A DNA stretch of 64,000 nucleotides. It comes from Stenotrophomonas_A sp035629025. GTDB taxonomy: Bacteria; Pseudomonadota; Gammaproteobacteria; Xanthomonadales; Xanthomonadaceae. The stretch covers positions 45,018 to 109,017 of the forward strand of contig DASPIU010000005.1 in NCBI GenBank assembly GCA_035629025.1, read 5' to 3'. Under the pieces are notes generated by a model. The model was not told the origin of the DNA. It searched no databases and worked only from the letters and a program-made list of their open reading frames with translations. Shown here in pieces: positions 7,578 to 15,899 of the stretch. How positions within the stretch are numbered: the first letter of the stretch is position 1; every line of letters begins with the position of its first letter. The position numbers and the translations under genes were made by a program.

Positions 7578-9173
7578 ATGAGTGACACCCCCCGCAAGCT
7601 CTCGCTGAACAAGCTGTCGCTGAAGCGCACCGCCGAAGGCGAGCCCGCCAAGCTCGAAGAACGCCTGCACAAGGTGCTGGCCCAGGCCGGTCTCGGTTCG
7701 CGGCGCGCGCTCGAACAGCGCATTGCCGACGGCCTGGTCAAGGTCAACGGCGAGGTCGCGCAGACCGGCATGTCGGTCAAGAGCGGCGACAAGATCGAAC
7801 TGGACGGCCGCAGCTTCGTCGCCAGCGCCCTGAGCGAGCCTTCGCGCGTGCTGGTCTACAACAAGCCCGAAGGCGAAGTGACCACGCGCGAGGACCCCGA
7901 AGGCCGGCCGACCATCTTCGAGGCCCTGCCCGCGCTCAAGGGTGCGCGCTGGATCGCGATCGGCCGCCTGGACATCAACACCACCGGCCTGCTCCTGCTC
8001 ACCACCGACGGCGAGCTGGCCAACGCGATGATGCACCCGTCCTATGAGGTCGAGCGCGAGTACGTGGTGCGCGTGCGCGCCCCGGAAGGTCAGGAACAGG
8101 TGTCCGACCAGCTCGTCGACCGCCTCGCCCGTGGCGTGGCCCTGGAAGACGGCCCGGCCAAGTTCGACGAGATCGAGCGCATTGGCGGCACCGACTCGCA
8201 CGACTGGTTCCGCGTGGTGGTCAAGGAAGGGCGCAATCGTGAAGTGCGCCGCCTGTGGGAATCGCAGGGCTGCCAGGTCAGCCGCCTCAAGCGCACCCGC
8301 TACGGCAAGGTCTCCCTGCCCCGCGAACTGCTGCGCGGGCAGTCGGTCGAGCTGCCGCAGCCGCAGGTCGAAGCGATGCGCGCCGAGCTCAAGCTGGAGG
8401 AAGGCCAGCCTTCGGCGCTGACCCTGCAGCCGGTGATCGGCCAGCGCCGTGCCGCGCGTGCCACCGTGCACGTCGGCCGCGACAGCGGCCGCGGCAATGC
8501 CTATGTCAACGGCCACAACACCGCCGACGAAGGCCGCGAGTTGCGTCGTTTCGACACGCTGCGCGAAGACCGCGGCCGTGGCCGCGGCAAGGGCGGCGGC
8601 TTCAAGGGCGGGCTGACGGTCAGCGGCGAAGCGGCGGCCAAGCAGTCGCAGAAGCCGTTCAAGCAGCGCAAGGAGAAGGGTCCCAAGCCGTTGCCCGATG
8701 GCAACCCCGCCGCGTTCCGTACCTGGTACGTGCCCGAAGGCGTGAGCACCGGCCCCAGCGGCCATCGCAATGCCGGCCCCGGCGGCGCGCGTGGCAACCA
8801 GCCGCGTCCGTTCGGCAAGGGCAAGCCGGCGGGCGCGCGTGGCAATGCTGGTCGTCCGCAAGGCCAGGGCCAGGGTCAGGGCCAGGCGCGTTCGCAGGAC
8901 CGCCACCCCTACGGGCACCCGGGCAATGCGCAGAGCGCGTTCCCCTCTGATCATGCCAATCCCGGCTTCAGCCCGTATGGCGCGGCGCGCCCGGCCAGCG
9001 GCCGCCCGGGCCAGCACAAGTCAGGGGCACGCCCCGGCCAGAACCACAACGCGCCGCGCCCGGGCGGCAATCGCCCGGGTGCCAATCGTCCTGGTGGTGC
9101 GGGCCGTCCCGGCGGCGGACGCCCGGGCGGTGGTGGCCGACCCGGTGGCGGCTCGCGCGGGCCGCGCGGCTAA
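7578..9173 (+). CDS. rluB: 23S rRNA pseudouridine(2605) synthase with a long Gly/Pro/Arg-rich tail
   Basis: 531 residues. An S4 RNA-binding domain (LHKVLAQAGLGSRRALEQRI) is followed by the RsuA-family catalytic domain with GRLDINTTGLLLLTTDGELA (the catalytic Asp is in GRLD), LVYNKPEGEVTT and KEGRNREVRRLWESQG. Expected to isomerise U2605 of 23S rRNA. E. coli RluB is about 290 residues. Here about 250 extra residues form a disordered tail of Gly, Pro, Arg, Gln and Asn repeats (PGGNRPGANRPGGAGRPGGG type), similar to RGG RNA-binding tails. Ends just before a strong terminator. Third gene of the scpA-scpB-rluB unit. Confidence 0.95.
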   Translation: MSDTPRKLSLNKLSLKRTAEGEPAKLEERLHKVLAQAGLGSRRALEQRIADGLVKVNGEVAQTGMSVKSGDKIELDGRSFVASALSEPSRVLVYNKPEGEVTTREDPEGRPTIFEALPALKGARWIAIGRLDINTTGLLLLTTDGELANAMMHPSYEVEREYVVRVRAPEGQEQVSDQLVDRLARGVALEDGPAKFDEIERIGGTDSHDWFRVVVKEGRNREVRRLWESQGCQVSRLKRTRYGKVSLPRELLRGQSVELPQPQVEAMRAELKLEEGQPSALTLQPVIGQRRAARATVHVGRDSGRGNAYVNGHNTADEGRELRRFDTLREDRGRGRGKGGGFKGGLTVSGEAAAKQSQKPFKQRKEKGPKPLPDGNPAAFRTWYVPEGVSTGPSGHRNAGPGGARGNQPRPFGKGKPAGARGNAGRPQGQGQGQGQARSQDRHPYGHPGNAQSAFPSDHANPGFSPYGAARPASGRPGQHKSGARPGQNHNAPRPGGNRPGANRPGGAGRPGGGRPGGGGRPGGGSRGPRG

Positions 9174-9195
9174 GCCGGCCACTCAGGCTTGAAGG

Positions 9196-9225
9196 ACGGG
9201 CGCCCCAGTGGCGCCCGTTTTCTTT
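9196..9225 (+). terminator. Rho-independent terminator of scpAB-rluB
   Basis: Perfect nine-base-pair stem ACGGGCGCC/GGCGCCCGT around a five-base loop, followed by TTTCTTTG, 23 bases after the rluB stop. Confidence 0.9.
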
Positions 9226-9469
9226 GTCGCGACGGTCTGTGCGCACCACCCAACGTGTTGCGGCACAGCAAGAAAGCGGCAACGGCGCACAGATCATGCC
9301 GCGCTCGGCAACACCTCGACACACGTGGCGGATGGCAGTTTTACGCGGAAAACCCGCACTTTCGCCCGCGCTCCCTCCACGCGCCGCGGCCAGCCGCGGG
9401 GCACGACGCTGCTCGCGCATGGGAACGCTCGCATATCCTCTGCGCTCCCTGCCCTGGCGTGCGACCTTC

Positions 9470-10522
9470 GTGAAAGAACAGAACCGGATCCGGATCGAAG
9501 ATGTCGCCGCCGCCGCGGGGGTCTCGATGAAGACGGTCTCGCGGGTCTTCAACTACGAACCCAACGTGCGCCCGGATACCCGCGAGAAGGTCGAGAGCGC
9601 CGCACGCGCGCTCAACTACCGGCCCAATCCTTCGGCGCGCAGCCTGGCCTCGAATCGTTCGTATCTGATTGCCCTGCTGTACGACAACCCCTCGTCGAAC
9701 TACATCATGGAGATCATCGGCGGCGTGCTCGACGCCTGCCGCTCGCGGCACTACAGCATGATGTTGCAGCCGATGGACGACGGCGGCGCGGACGCGGCCG
9801 ATGGCGCCGGCGAAGGCTACCGCGCCCGGGTCGAGAACGTGCTGGCGCAGTACCGGCCAGACGGCATGATCCTGACCCCGCCGATCACCGACGACGATGC
9901 GCTGCTGGACTGGCTGCATGCCGAGCGCATGCCGTATGCCTCGATCTCGCCACGCCGGCGCACCGGGCAGATCGGTGCCACGCTGGACGAACGCGAGGCG
10001 GCCGCCGAACTGGTTAGCCATGTCGCCAGCCTCGGCCACACCCGCATCGGCCACATCACCGGCCACCGTTCGCATGGTGCGCGCGCCTGGCGCCTGGACG
10101 GCTACCGCGATGCCTTGCATCGCGCCGGCCTGCCCTTCGACCCATCGCTGGTGGTGGAAGGCGAATTCTCTTTCGACTCCGGCATCGAGGGCGCGCGCAC
10201 CCTGCTGGACCTGGCGGCGCCGCCGACTGCGATCTTTGCCGCCAACGATGACACCGCTGCCGGCGTGATCTACGAGGCGGAGGAGCGCGGGCTGCGCATT
10301 CCGCGCGACTTGTCGGTGTTCGGCTTCGACGACATGCCGATGGCGCGGCAGATCTGGCCCAGCCTGACCACCGTGCGCCAGCCCAGCCATGAGATGGGTC
10401 GCATCGCCGCCGAGCAGTTGCTCGCGCACATTGGCGACGCGCAGCGCGGCGAGCTGATCAAGGTGCCGTATGAGATGCGGTTGCGGCGCTCTACCGGAGC
10501 CTGGCCGGCACGAGGTTCATGA
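9470..10522 (+). CDS. LacI-family transcriptional regulator (second)
   Basis: 350 residues from GTG 9470. HTH RIEDVAAAAGVSMKTVSRVF, hinge YRPNPSARSLASNRS, then a sugar-binding-type effector domain (LIALLYDNPSSNYIMEIIGG, IFAANDDTAAGVIYEAEERG, FGFDDMPMARQIWPSLTTVR). The GTG starts five residues before the HTH. An ATG at 9419 would add 17 residues. Neither has a clear ribosome-binding site. It is isolated: a terminator lies upstream and a convergent gene downstream, so its targets are not shown. TTTTACGCGGAAAA at 9339-9352 is a near-palindrome that could be an operator. It is similar in kind to SalR/CelR regulators of Xanthomonadaceae, which usually sit by TonB receptors. Confidence 0.9.
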   Translation: MKEQNRIRIEDVAAAAGVSMKTVSRVFNYEPNVRPDTREKVESAARALNYRPNPSARSLASNRSYLIALLYDNPSSNYIMEIIGGVLDACRSRHYSMMLQPMDDGGADAADGAGEGYRARVENVLAQYRPDGMILTPPITDDDALLDWLHAERMPYASISPRRRTGQIGATLDEREAAAELVSHVASLGHTRIGHITGHRSHGARAWRLDGYRDALHRAGLPFDPSLVVEGEFSFDSGIEGARTLLDLAAPPTAIFAANDDTAAGVIYEAEERGLRIPRDLSVFGFDDMPMARQIWPSLTTVRQPSHEMGRIAAEQLLAHIGDAQRGELIKVPYEMRLRRSTGAWPARGS

Positions 10523-10542
10523 AGGTTCGCGAACGCTTGCGC

Positions 10543-10989
10543 TCAGCGACGCGAAATCACGAAATTGCCGAAGGCCACGCCCAGATCCCAGCCTTCGCCG
10601 GTACCAGCCAGGGCCAGCGAGATGTCGCCCTTGGTCACCACCTGCGCGTTGCTCGACTTCACCGCGCCAGCGTGCGCTTCGGCGCCGCCGTAGGTGCCGA
10701 ACAGGTCGTTGACGCTGTAGGCGCCGGTGAAGCTGCCCTTGCCATCGACGATCTTCGACTTGCCGATGGTCAGGCCGCCGCCCTTGGCGCTGATCTTCAC
10801 CGGGATCGTCGCGCCGTTGCTGCAGGTGATGGTGCCCGTGCCCTTGGCGGTCTTGTAGAACACCGACCAGCCCGAGAGGTTGAAGCGCAGCTTGCAATCC
10901 AGGTTGCCGGCCGCATGCGCGGACGGGGCAAAGGCGGCGGTCACGCTGGCGGCAACGAGCGCGGCCAGCAGGGTCGTGGTCTTGAGCAT
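10543..10989 (-). CDS. Conserved secreted protein of unknown function
   Basis: 148 residues. Clear Sec signal peptide: MLKTTTLLAALVAASVTAAFAPSAHA, with cleavage likely after A-H-A. The mature part of about 120 residues has two cysteines (Cys32 in DCKLRF and one in ITCSNG), probably a disulfide, and many short beta-like segments rich in Gly: GGGLTIGKSKI, TGAYSVNDLFGTYGG, SLALAGTGEGWDLGVAFGNF. It looks like a small all-beta periplasmic protein. I do not recognise a characterised family. Convergent with the lacI gene, with 20 bases between their stops; the upstream gene on the same strand is 90 bases away. Confidence 0.8.
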   Translation of the reverse strand: MLKTTTLLAALVAASVTAAFAPSAHAAGNLDCKLRFNLSGWSVFYKTAKGTGTITCSNGATIPVKISAKGGGLTIGKSKIVDGKGSFTGAYSVNDLFGTYGGAEAHAGAVKSSNAQVVTKGDISLALAGTGEGWDLGVAFGNFVISRR

Positions 10990-11080
10990 GCGGCGAGGTC
11001 CGGGGAAAGTTGCGCCGAGGTTAGCAGCGGCCCCGCCCGCCGGGCACTCCCCGCCCGGCCGCGTTCAGCCGCCGCTGCGT

Positions 11081-11896
11081 TCAGCGCGCGGCGTTGACCG
11101 TGCCGAGCTCGAAGGCGTCGGCGTCGAGCATGGCCGGGAAGCGCGCGCGGTGCTCGGCCAGCGCCGCGGCGCTGATCGTGGTGGTGGCGACCTGTTCGCG
11201 CTCGCGGATTTCCAGCTGCGGCTGGCCGAGGAAGTCGATCACCGCACTGTCGCCGGCGTAATGCAGGCCATTGCCGTCCTCGCCCACGCGGTTGACCGCC
11301 GCGACGTAACACAGGTTCTCGATCGCCCGCGCGCGCAGCAGCGTGCGCCAGGCGTAAGCACGCGCCGACGGCCAGTTGGCGACGAACAACTGCAGGTCGA
11401 AGTCCAGTTGCCCGGGCCGCTCCACGTCATAGCGGTTGCGGCAGAACACCGGGAAGCGCAGGTCGTAGCAGACCTGCGGATTGATCCGCCAGCCCTTCCA
11501 CTCCACGGTCAACCGTTCGCGTCCGGCGGCATAGCGCTGGTGCTCGTTGGCGTAGCGGAACAGATGGCGCTTGTCGTAGTGCTGCAGGCCACCGTCCGGC
11601 GTGGCGAACAGCAGGCGGTTGAACACGCCCTGTTCGGTGCGCAGTTGCACGCTGCCGGTCACGGCCGCGCCCAGGCGCGCGGCCTGTTCGCCGATCCACG
11701 CCACCGTCGGCCCGTCCATGCCTTCGGCCTGGCCGACGGCCTCGTTGGAAAAGCCACTGGTGAAGGTTTCCGGCAACACCACCAGGTCGGTGCTGCCGGC
11801 CAGCGGCGCCATCAGTGCGGCGTAGTGCGCGCGGTTGCCGGCCGGGTCGTGCCAGCGGGTGGCGCCCTGGACGAGGGAGATGCGCAGATCTTGCAT
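11081..11896 (-). CDS. Nitrilase-superfamily omega-amidase (YafV/Nit2-like)
   Basis: 271 residues. Carbon-nitrogen hydrolase with the full Glu-Lys-Cys triad: Glu43 in LPETFTSGF, Lys109 in YDKRHLF and Cys143 in NPQVCYDLRFP. The Cys context C-Y-D-L-R-F-P is that of omega-amidases, which deamidate 2-oxoglutaramate or 2-oxosuccinamate to the oxo acid and ammonia. Next in the same direction upstream is a YbdL-type aminotransferase. Glutamine-dependent transamination of the methionine keto acid produces 2-oxoglutaramate, so the two enzymes make a sensible pair in methionine salvage. Confidence 0.9.
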   Translation of the reverse strand: MQDLRISLVQGATRWHDPAGNRAHYAALMAPLAGSTDLVVLPETFTSGFSNEAVGQAEGMDGPTVAWIGEQAARLGAAVTGSVQLRTEQGVFNRLLFATPDGGLQHYDKRHLFRYANEHQRYAAGRERLTVEWKGWRINPQVCYDLRFPVFCRNRYDVERPGQLDFDLQLFVANWPSARAYAWRTLLRARAIENLCYVAAVNRVGEDGNGLHYAGDSAVIDFLGQPQLEIREREQVATTTISAAALAEHRARFPAMLDADAFELGTVNAAR

Positions 11897-11899
11897 GAC

Positions 11900-11982
11900 G
11901 GAATGGGGATTGGGGAGTCGGGAATGGGCAAGGCTACGCGCGGTGCCGGCTTTGCACCATTCCCCATTCCCGATTCCCTCCC
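11900..11982. repeat. Inverted repeat of GGGAATGGGGA type
   Basis: Left arm of about 29 bases (GGAATGGGGATTGGGGAGTC and on) and a complementary right arm (CCATTCCCCATTCCCGATTC) separated by about 29 bases. It fills the gap between the omega-amidase and aminotransferase genes. A related inverted repeat is at 58226. Repeats of this kind are scattered in Xanthomonadaceae genomes; origin unknown. Confidence 0.75.
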
Positions 11983-11998
11983 CGGCGCCTGTGCGCGC

Positions 11999-13150
11999 TC
12001 ACAGCGCGCGCAGGCGCTCGATCGCCGCGTCCAGCGTCGCCTCGTTCTTGGCAAAACACAGCCGCGCCAGTCGCTGGCCTTGCGGCGGCGCGGCGTAGAA
12101 CGGCGACAGCGGGATCGCGGCAACGCCGTGCTCGATGGTCAGCCACTTCACGAACTCGCGGTCTGACAGGTCGCTGACGGCCGAATAATCCACCAGCTGG
12201 AAGTAGCCGCCCGGCACCGGCAGCGGCTTGAGCCGGGTGCCGCGCAGCTGTTCGGCAAAGCGGTCGCGCTTGGCCTGGTAGAAGGCGCCCAGGCCTTCGT
12301 CGTGTTCGGGCTCGTCGCGGATCATCTCGGCAAAGGCGTGCTGGGCCGGGGCGAAGCTGGCGAAGGTGTTGTACTGGTGGACCTTGCGGAACTCGGCGCT
12401 CAGTGCCGGCGGGGCGATGGCGTAGCCGATCTTCCAGCCGGTGCAGTGGTAGGTCTTGCCGAAGCTGGAGACGACAAAGGCGCGCTCGCGCAGTTCCGGC
12501 CAGCGCAGTACCGACTCGTGGCGGCGGCCATCGAAGACGATATGTTCGTACACCTCGTCGGAGATCAGCAGGATGTCGGTGCCGCGCAGGATGTCGGCCA
12601 GTGCGCGCATGTCGTCGGCGGAGAGCATGGCGCCGGACGGGTTGTGCGGGCTGTTGATCATCAGCAGCCGGGTGCGCGGGGTGATGGCGGCCTGCACCTT
12701 GCCCCAATCGACGGCAAAGGTCTGCGGGTCGAGGGCCACGTGCACGGCGCGGGCGCCGGCCAGGTCGATGGCGGGCTCGTAGCAGTCGTAGGCGGGGTCG
12801 AGGACGATGACTTCCTCGCCCGCGCGCACGACGCTGTGGATGGCGTTGAAAATGGCCTCGGTGGCGCCGCTGGTGACGGTAACCTCGGTATCGGGATCGA
12901 CTTGCGCGCCATAGCAGCGCAGGGCCTTGCCGGCGATGGCCTGGCGCAGCGGCGCGGCGCCGGTCATCGGCGGGTACTGGTTGTGGCCTTCGCGCATGGC
13001 GCGGTCCAGAGCCTCGATCAGTCGCGGCGGGACGGGGAAGTCGGGAAAGCCCTGGCCGAGGTTGACCGCCTTGTGTTCGGCCGCCAGCTGCGACATCACG
13101 GTAAAGATGGTGGTGCCCACATTGGGCAGCTTGGTGGCGGGCACGGACAT
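11999..13150 (-). CDS. PLP-dependent aminotransferase, YbdL (methionine/glutamine transaminase) type
   Basis: 383 residues. Class I fold aminotransferase. Landmarks in order: NLGQGFPDFPVP (substrate Gly region), YPPMTGAAPLRQAIA, GATEAIFNAI, NSPHNPSGAML, DEVYEHIVFDG and the PLP-lysine motif SSFGKTYHCTGWKIGY, with the Arg near the C terminus in RLARLCFAKNE. The sequence pattern fits YbdL/KAT-like enzymes that use methionine and aromatic amino acids with glutamine or keto acids. ATG 13150 is chosen since MSVPATKLPNVGTTIF begins the family homology; the longer frame upstream lies in repeat DNA. The omega-amidase gene follows. Confidence 0.92.
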   Translation of the reverse strand: MSVPATKLPNVGTTIFTVMSQLAAEHKAVNLGQGFPDFPVPPRLIEALDRAMREGHNQYPPMTGAAPLRQAIAGKALRCYGAQVDPDTEVTVTSGATEAIFNAIHSVVRAGEEVIVLDPAYDCYEPAIDLAGARAVHVALDPQTFAVDWGKVQAAITPRTRLLMINSPHNPSGAMLSADDMRALADILRGTDILLISDEVYEHIVFDGRRHESVLRWPELRERAFVVSSFGKTYHCTGWKIGYAIAPPALSAEFRKVHQYNTFASFAPAQHAFAEMIRDEPEHDEGLGAFYQAKRDRFAEQLRGTRLKPLPVPGGYFQLVDYSAVSDLSDREFVKWLTIEHGVAAIPLSPFYAAPPQGQRLARLCFAKNEATLDAAIERLRAL

Positions 13151-13301
13151 GCGGCGGTGATCCGGTGATGCGAGTGGGCTCGCAATCTTAGCAGCGACTT
13201 GCTGCTGGGCCTTATGACGCTGGGCGATGACGCTGTGGGCTCTGCGTGGCGTGTTGGCTGGAAGCGAAGAGCGCGGCGTTTCTGTTGCTGGCGTGTGGCG
13301 C

Positions 13302-13403
13302 CCGGGGGCCATGCCCTGTCGGGGGACGCCAAATACTGCATCCTGCGTGGCTCGTCTGGCGGCATCCATGCCGCCAACGCCCCCGACAGGGCATGGCCCC
13401 CGG
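13302..13403. repeat. Large inverted-repeat element, copy A
   Basis: Outer 24-bp perfect arms (CCGGGGGCCATGCCCTGTCG and on; 13302-13325 with 13380-13403). The 54-base core contains the nested palindrome GGCGGCATCCATGCCGCC and CTGCGTGGCTCG. The core is nearly the reverse complement of copy B, so the two are one element in opposite orientation. It could be a miniature mobile element or a long REP-like hairpin. Confidence 0.8.
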
Positions 13404-13560
13404 TCACCTGCAAACACCCCCTCTGGCGGAACGAAGAGCAGCGTTTCGCTTTTGCTTTTGCTCTTGCTCTTCCACCCTCCCCCCAGCGGCCACCCTCACA
13501 AAGCCTGAAACCGCGCTCGCTTTTGCTCTCCGTTCCGGTCGAGGGAGATTGCGGGGGTGA

Positions 13561-13661
13561 CTGGGGGTATGCCCTGGTGGGGGCGTTGGCGGCATGGATG
13601 CCGCCAATCGAGCCACGCATGGATGCAGTTTTTGGCGTCCCCCACCAGGGCATACCCCCAG
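13561..13661. repeat. Large inverted-repeat element, copy B
   Basis: Outer 23-bp perfect arms (CTGGGGGTATGCCCTGGTGG and on; 13561-13583 with 13639-13661). The core has GGCGGCATGGATGCCGCC and CGAGCCACGCATGGATGCAG and matches copy A in reverse. The arm sequence differs from copy A at several bases, but always on both arms together, so pairing has been kept by compensatory change. Confidence 0.8.
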
Positions 13662-13729
13662 GCGCCCAAGCGATAGCAACCAAACAGCCATCCCGCGACC
13701 AACCAAACCAAACGCCATAAACCGACAGC

Positions 13730-13735
13730 TACAAT
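13730..13735 (+). promoter_or_regulatory. Likely -10 box of the ccm operon
   Basis: TACAAT, 27 bases before the ccmA ATG and outside the repeat elements. No strong -35 box is visible 17 bases upstream. Confidence 0.45.
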
Positions 13736-13762
13736 GCAAACCAGCTTCCGCATCGCACCCAG

Positions 13763-14407
13763 ATGACCGACACCCCGAACGCCGCCCCGCCGCTGCTGGC
13801 CGCGCACGCCCTGAGCTTCAGCCGCAACGAGGAGCCCGTGTTCGGTCCGCTCGATTTTCATGTCGATGCCGGCGAAGCCCTGCTCATCCAAGGCGACAAC
13901 GGTGCCGGCAAGACCACCCTGCTGCGTGTCCTCGCCGGCCTGCTGCGCGCCGACGCCGGCCGCATCGACATCGACGGCCGCCGTGCCGACCGCGGCGAAC
14001 GTGCCCGCTTCATCGCCTACCTCGGCCACCTGCCCGCCCTCAAGGCCGACCTGACCACCCTCGAAAACCTCAACTTCCTCTGCGGCCTGCAAGGCCGGCG
14101 CCCAAGGCAGATGCCCGGCAACGCCCTGGCCATCGCCGGCCTGGCCGGCTACGAAGACAGTCTGGTGCGGCAGCTTTCCGCCGGGCAGAAAAAGCGCCTC
14201 GGCCTGGCCCGCCTGTGGCTGTCGCCCGCGCCCATGTGGCTGCTGGACGAGCCCTACGCCAACCTCGACCTCGATGGCATCAACCTGGTCAACCGCATGA
14301 TCTCCGCACACCTGCGCGGCGGTGGCGCCGCCCTGGTCACCACCCACGGCGCCTACGCCGCGCCCCCGGTGCGCACGCGCATGCTCACCTTGGAGCCGCG
14401 CGCATGA
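13763..14407 (+). CDS. ccmA: Heme exporter ATP-binding protein CcmA
   Basis: 214 residues. ATPase of the CcmAB(CD) complex that releases holo-CcmE during cytochrome c maturation. Walker A is GDNGAGKTTLLRVLAG, the signature loop is LSAGQKKRLGLARL, Walker B is MWLLDEPYANLD, and the switch His is in VTTHGAY. Length is normal for CcmA (about 205-215). First gene of the ccmABCDEFGHI operon; its stop overlaps the ccmB start in an ATGA. Confidence 0.97.
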   Translation: MTDTPNAAPPLLAAHALSFSRNEEPVFGPLDFHVDAGEALLIQGDNGAGKTTLLRVLAGLLRADAGRIDIDGRRADRGERARFIAYLGHLPALKADLTTLENLNFLCGLQGRRPRQMPGNALAIAGLAGYEDSLVRQLSAGQKKRLGLARLWLSPAPMWLLDEPYANLDLDGINLVNRMISAHLRGGGAALVTTHGAYAAPPVRTRMLTLEPRA

Positions 14408-15099
14408 GCACGTCCTCGCCCCTGCCGTCGCTGTGGCAGGCCACTCGCGCCCTGCTGCTGCGCGACCTGCGGCTGCTGTGGCGGCGCCGCGGCGATGCCC
14501 TGCAGCCGGCCCTGTTCGCGCTGCTGGTCGTGGTCCTGTTCGCCCTGGCCCTGGGCGGGCATGGCCAGACCCTCGGCCAGGTGGCCCCGGCGGTGATGTG
14601 GCTGGCGGTGCTGCTCGCCGGCTTGCTGTCGCTGGACTCGCTGTTCCGCGGCGATGCCGACGACGGCTCGCTGGAGCAATGGGTGCTCGCGCCCGTGCCG
14701 CTGGCCTGGCTGGTGCTGGTGCGCGTGCTGCTGCACTGGGCCGTGACCGCCTTGCCGCTGATCATCGCCATCCCCGTGCTGGGGGAATTGCTGCACCTGC
14801 GACATGACCAACTGCCCCTGCTGCTGGCATCGTTGCTGCTGGGAACGCCGCTGCTCAGCCTGCTTGGCGCAGTGGTGGCAGCACTGACGGTGAACATGAA
14901 ACGCTCTGGTATTCTCGTCGCGCTGCTCGCGCTGCCGCTGTACGTGCCGGTGCTGGTGTTCGGTGCCGGCAGTATCGCCGCCGCCGCGCAGGGGCTCGAC
15001 CCGTCCGCACCGCTGCTGCTGCTTGGCGCCGGGCTGGTGCTGGGCCTGGTGCTGGCGCCGCTTGCGGCAGCCGCGGCGATCCGCATTTCATTGAGTTGA
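14404..15099 (+). CDS. ccmB: Heme exporter membrane protein CcmB
   Basis: 231 residues. Six-helix permease partner of CcmA. Starts STSSPLPSLWQATRALLLRD-LRLLWRRR, followed by hydrophobic helices (LFALLVVVLFALALGG, VMWLAVLLAGLLSLDSLF) and the family-typical LFRGDADDGSLEQWVLAPVPLA. The ATG overlaps the ccmA stop. The open frame extends far upstream only as a shadow of ccmA. Confidence 0.96.
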   Translation: MSTSSPLPSLWQATRALLLRDLRLLWRRRGDALQPALFALLVVVLFALALGGHGQTLGQVAPAVMWLAVLLAGLLSLDSLFRGDADDGSLEQWVLAPVPLAWLVLVRVLLHWAVTALPLIIAIPVLGELLHLRHDQLPLLLASLLLGTPLLSLLGAVVAALTVNMKRSGILVALLALPLYVPVLVFGAGSIAAAAQGLDPSAPLLLLGAGLVLGLVLAPLAAAAAIRISLS

Positions 15100-15146
15100 C
15101 CTGAAGCAACGCAACACGCATCGCCGCCGGAGCCGCCGCCAACCGC

Positions 15147-15899
15147 ATGAATCGCCTCGTCCGCTGGTTCCATCAACTCGGTTCGCCGCCGGTATTCGAT
15201 CGCTTCGCCGCCCGCTGGGCGCCTTGGTGCCTGGCCGCCGGCGCGCTGCTGCTGGCGCTGGGCCTGTGGCAGGCGCTGTTCGTGGTGCCGGCCGACTACC
15301 AGCAGGGCGACAGTTTCCGCATTCTCTACATTCACGTGCCCAGCGCCTGGATGAGCCTGTTCGTGTTCGCGCTGATGGCGCTGTACTCCGCCATCGCGCT
15401 GATCTGGCGGATCAAATTGTGCGAAATCCTGGCCATGTCCTGCGCGCCCATCGGCGCGGCCTTCACCGTGATCACCCTGGTCACCGGCAGCATCTGGGGC
15501 AAGCCGATGTGGGGCGCCTGGTGGGACTGGGACCCGCGCCTGACCACCGAGTTGCTGCTGCTGTTCCTCTATCTCGGCGTGATCGGCCTGTACCAGGTCA
15601 TCGACGACCACCGCAACGCGGCGCGCGCCGCCGGCCTGCTGGCGATCGTTGGCGTGGCCCTGCTGCCGGTGATCCGCTACTCGGTGGTGTGGTGGAACTC
15701 GCTGCACCAGGGCCAGAGCATCCGCCTGCTGGGCGAATCCAGCATTGATGACTCGATGCTGCTGCCGCTGTGGCTGATGGTCGCCGCGACCAAGTTCTGG
15801 TTCGCCGGCTCGCTGCTGTGGCGCGCCCGCGCCGACAACCTGCGCCGCGAGGCCGGCAAGGACTGGGTCGCGCGATTGGCCGCGGAGAAGCCGGCATGA
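15147..15899 (+). CDS. ccmC: Heme transporter protein CcmC
   Basis: 250 residues. Six-helix inner-membrane heme handling protein that loads heme onto CcmE. The tryptophan-rich periplasmic signature WGAWWDWDPRLT is present, with flanking His residues in IHVPSAW and SLHQGQSI. Stop overlaps the ccmD start (ATGA). Confidence 0.97.
   Translation: MNRLVRWFHQLGSPPVFDRFAARWAPWCLAAGALLLALGLWQALFVVPADYQQGDSFRILYIHVPSAWMSLFVFALMALYSAIALIWRIKLCEILAMSCAPIGAAFTVITLVTGSIWGKPMWGAWWDWDPRLTTELLLLFLYLGVIGLYQVIDDHRNAARAAGLLAIVGVALLPVIRYSVVWWNSLHQGQSIRLLGESSIDDSMLLPLWLMVAATKFWFAGSLLWRARADNLRREAGKDWVARLAAEKPA

Larger units (their letters stand above)
13151..13762. other. 612-base gene-free region with large inverted repeats
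   Basis: Lies between the divergent aminotransferase and ccmA genes. It holds two copies of a 101-102 bp inverted-repeat element in opposite orientations (13302-13403 and 13561-13661). Between them is a tract of CTTTTGCTTTTGCTCTTGCT type plus mixed sequence without a plausible gene. Several open frames cross it, but all are read through the palindromes. Confidence 0.7.

Noticed and set aside
5588..9017. Minus-strand frames of 528 and 592 codons opposite scpA, scpB and rluB
   Set aside because: His/Gln/Arg- or Ala/Arg-rich translations without domains; shadows of the scpAB-rluB genes.
13199..13720. Several overlapping short ORFs in the 13.2-13.7 kb gap
   Set aside because: They are read through the inverted-repeat elements in both directions and change with repeat orientation; no protein family fits.
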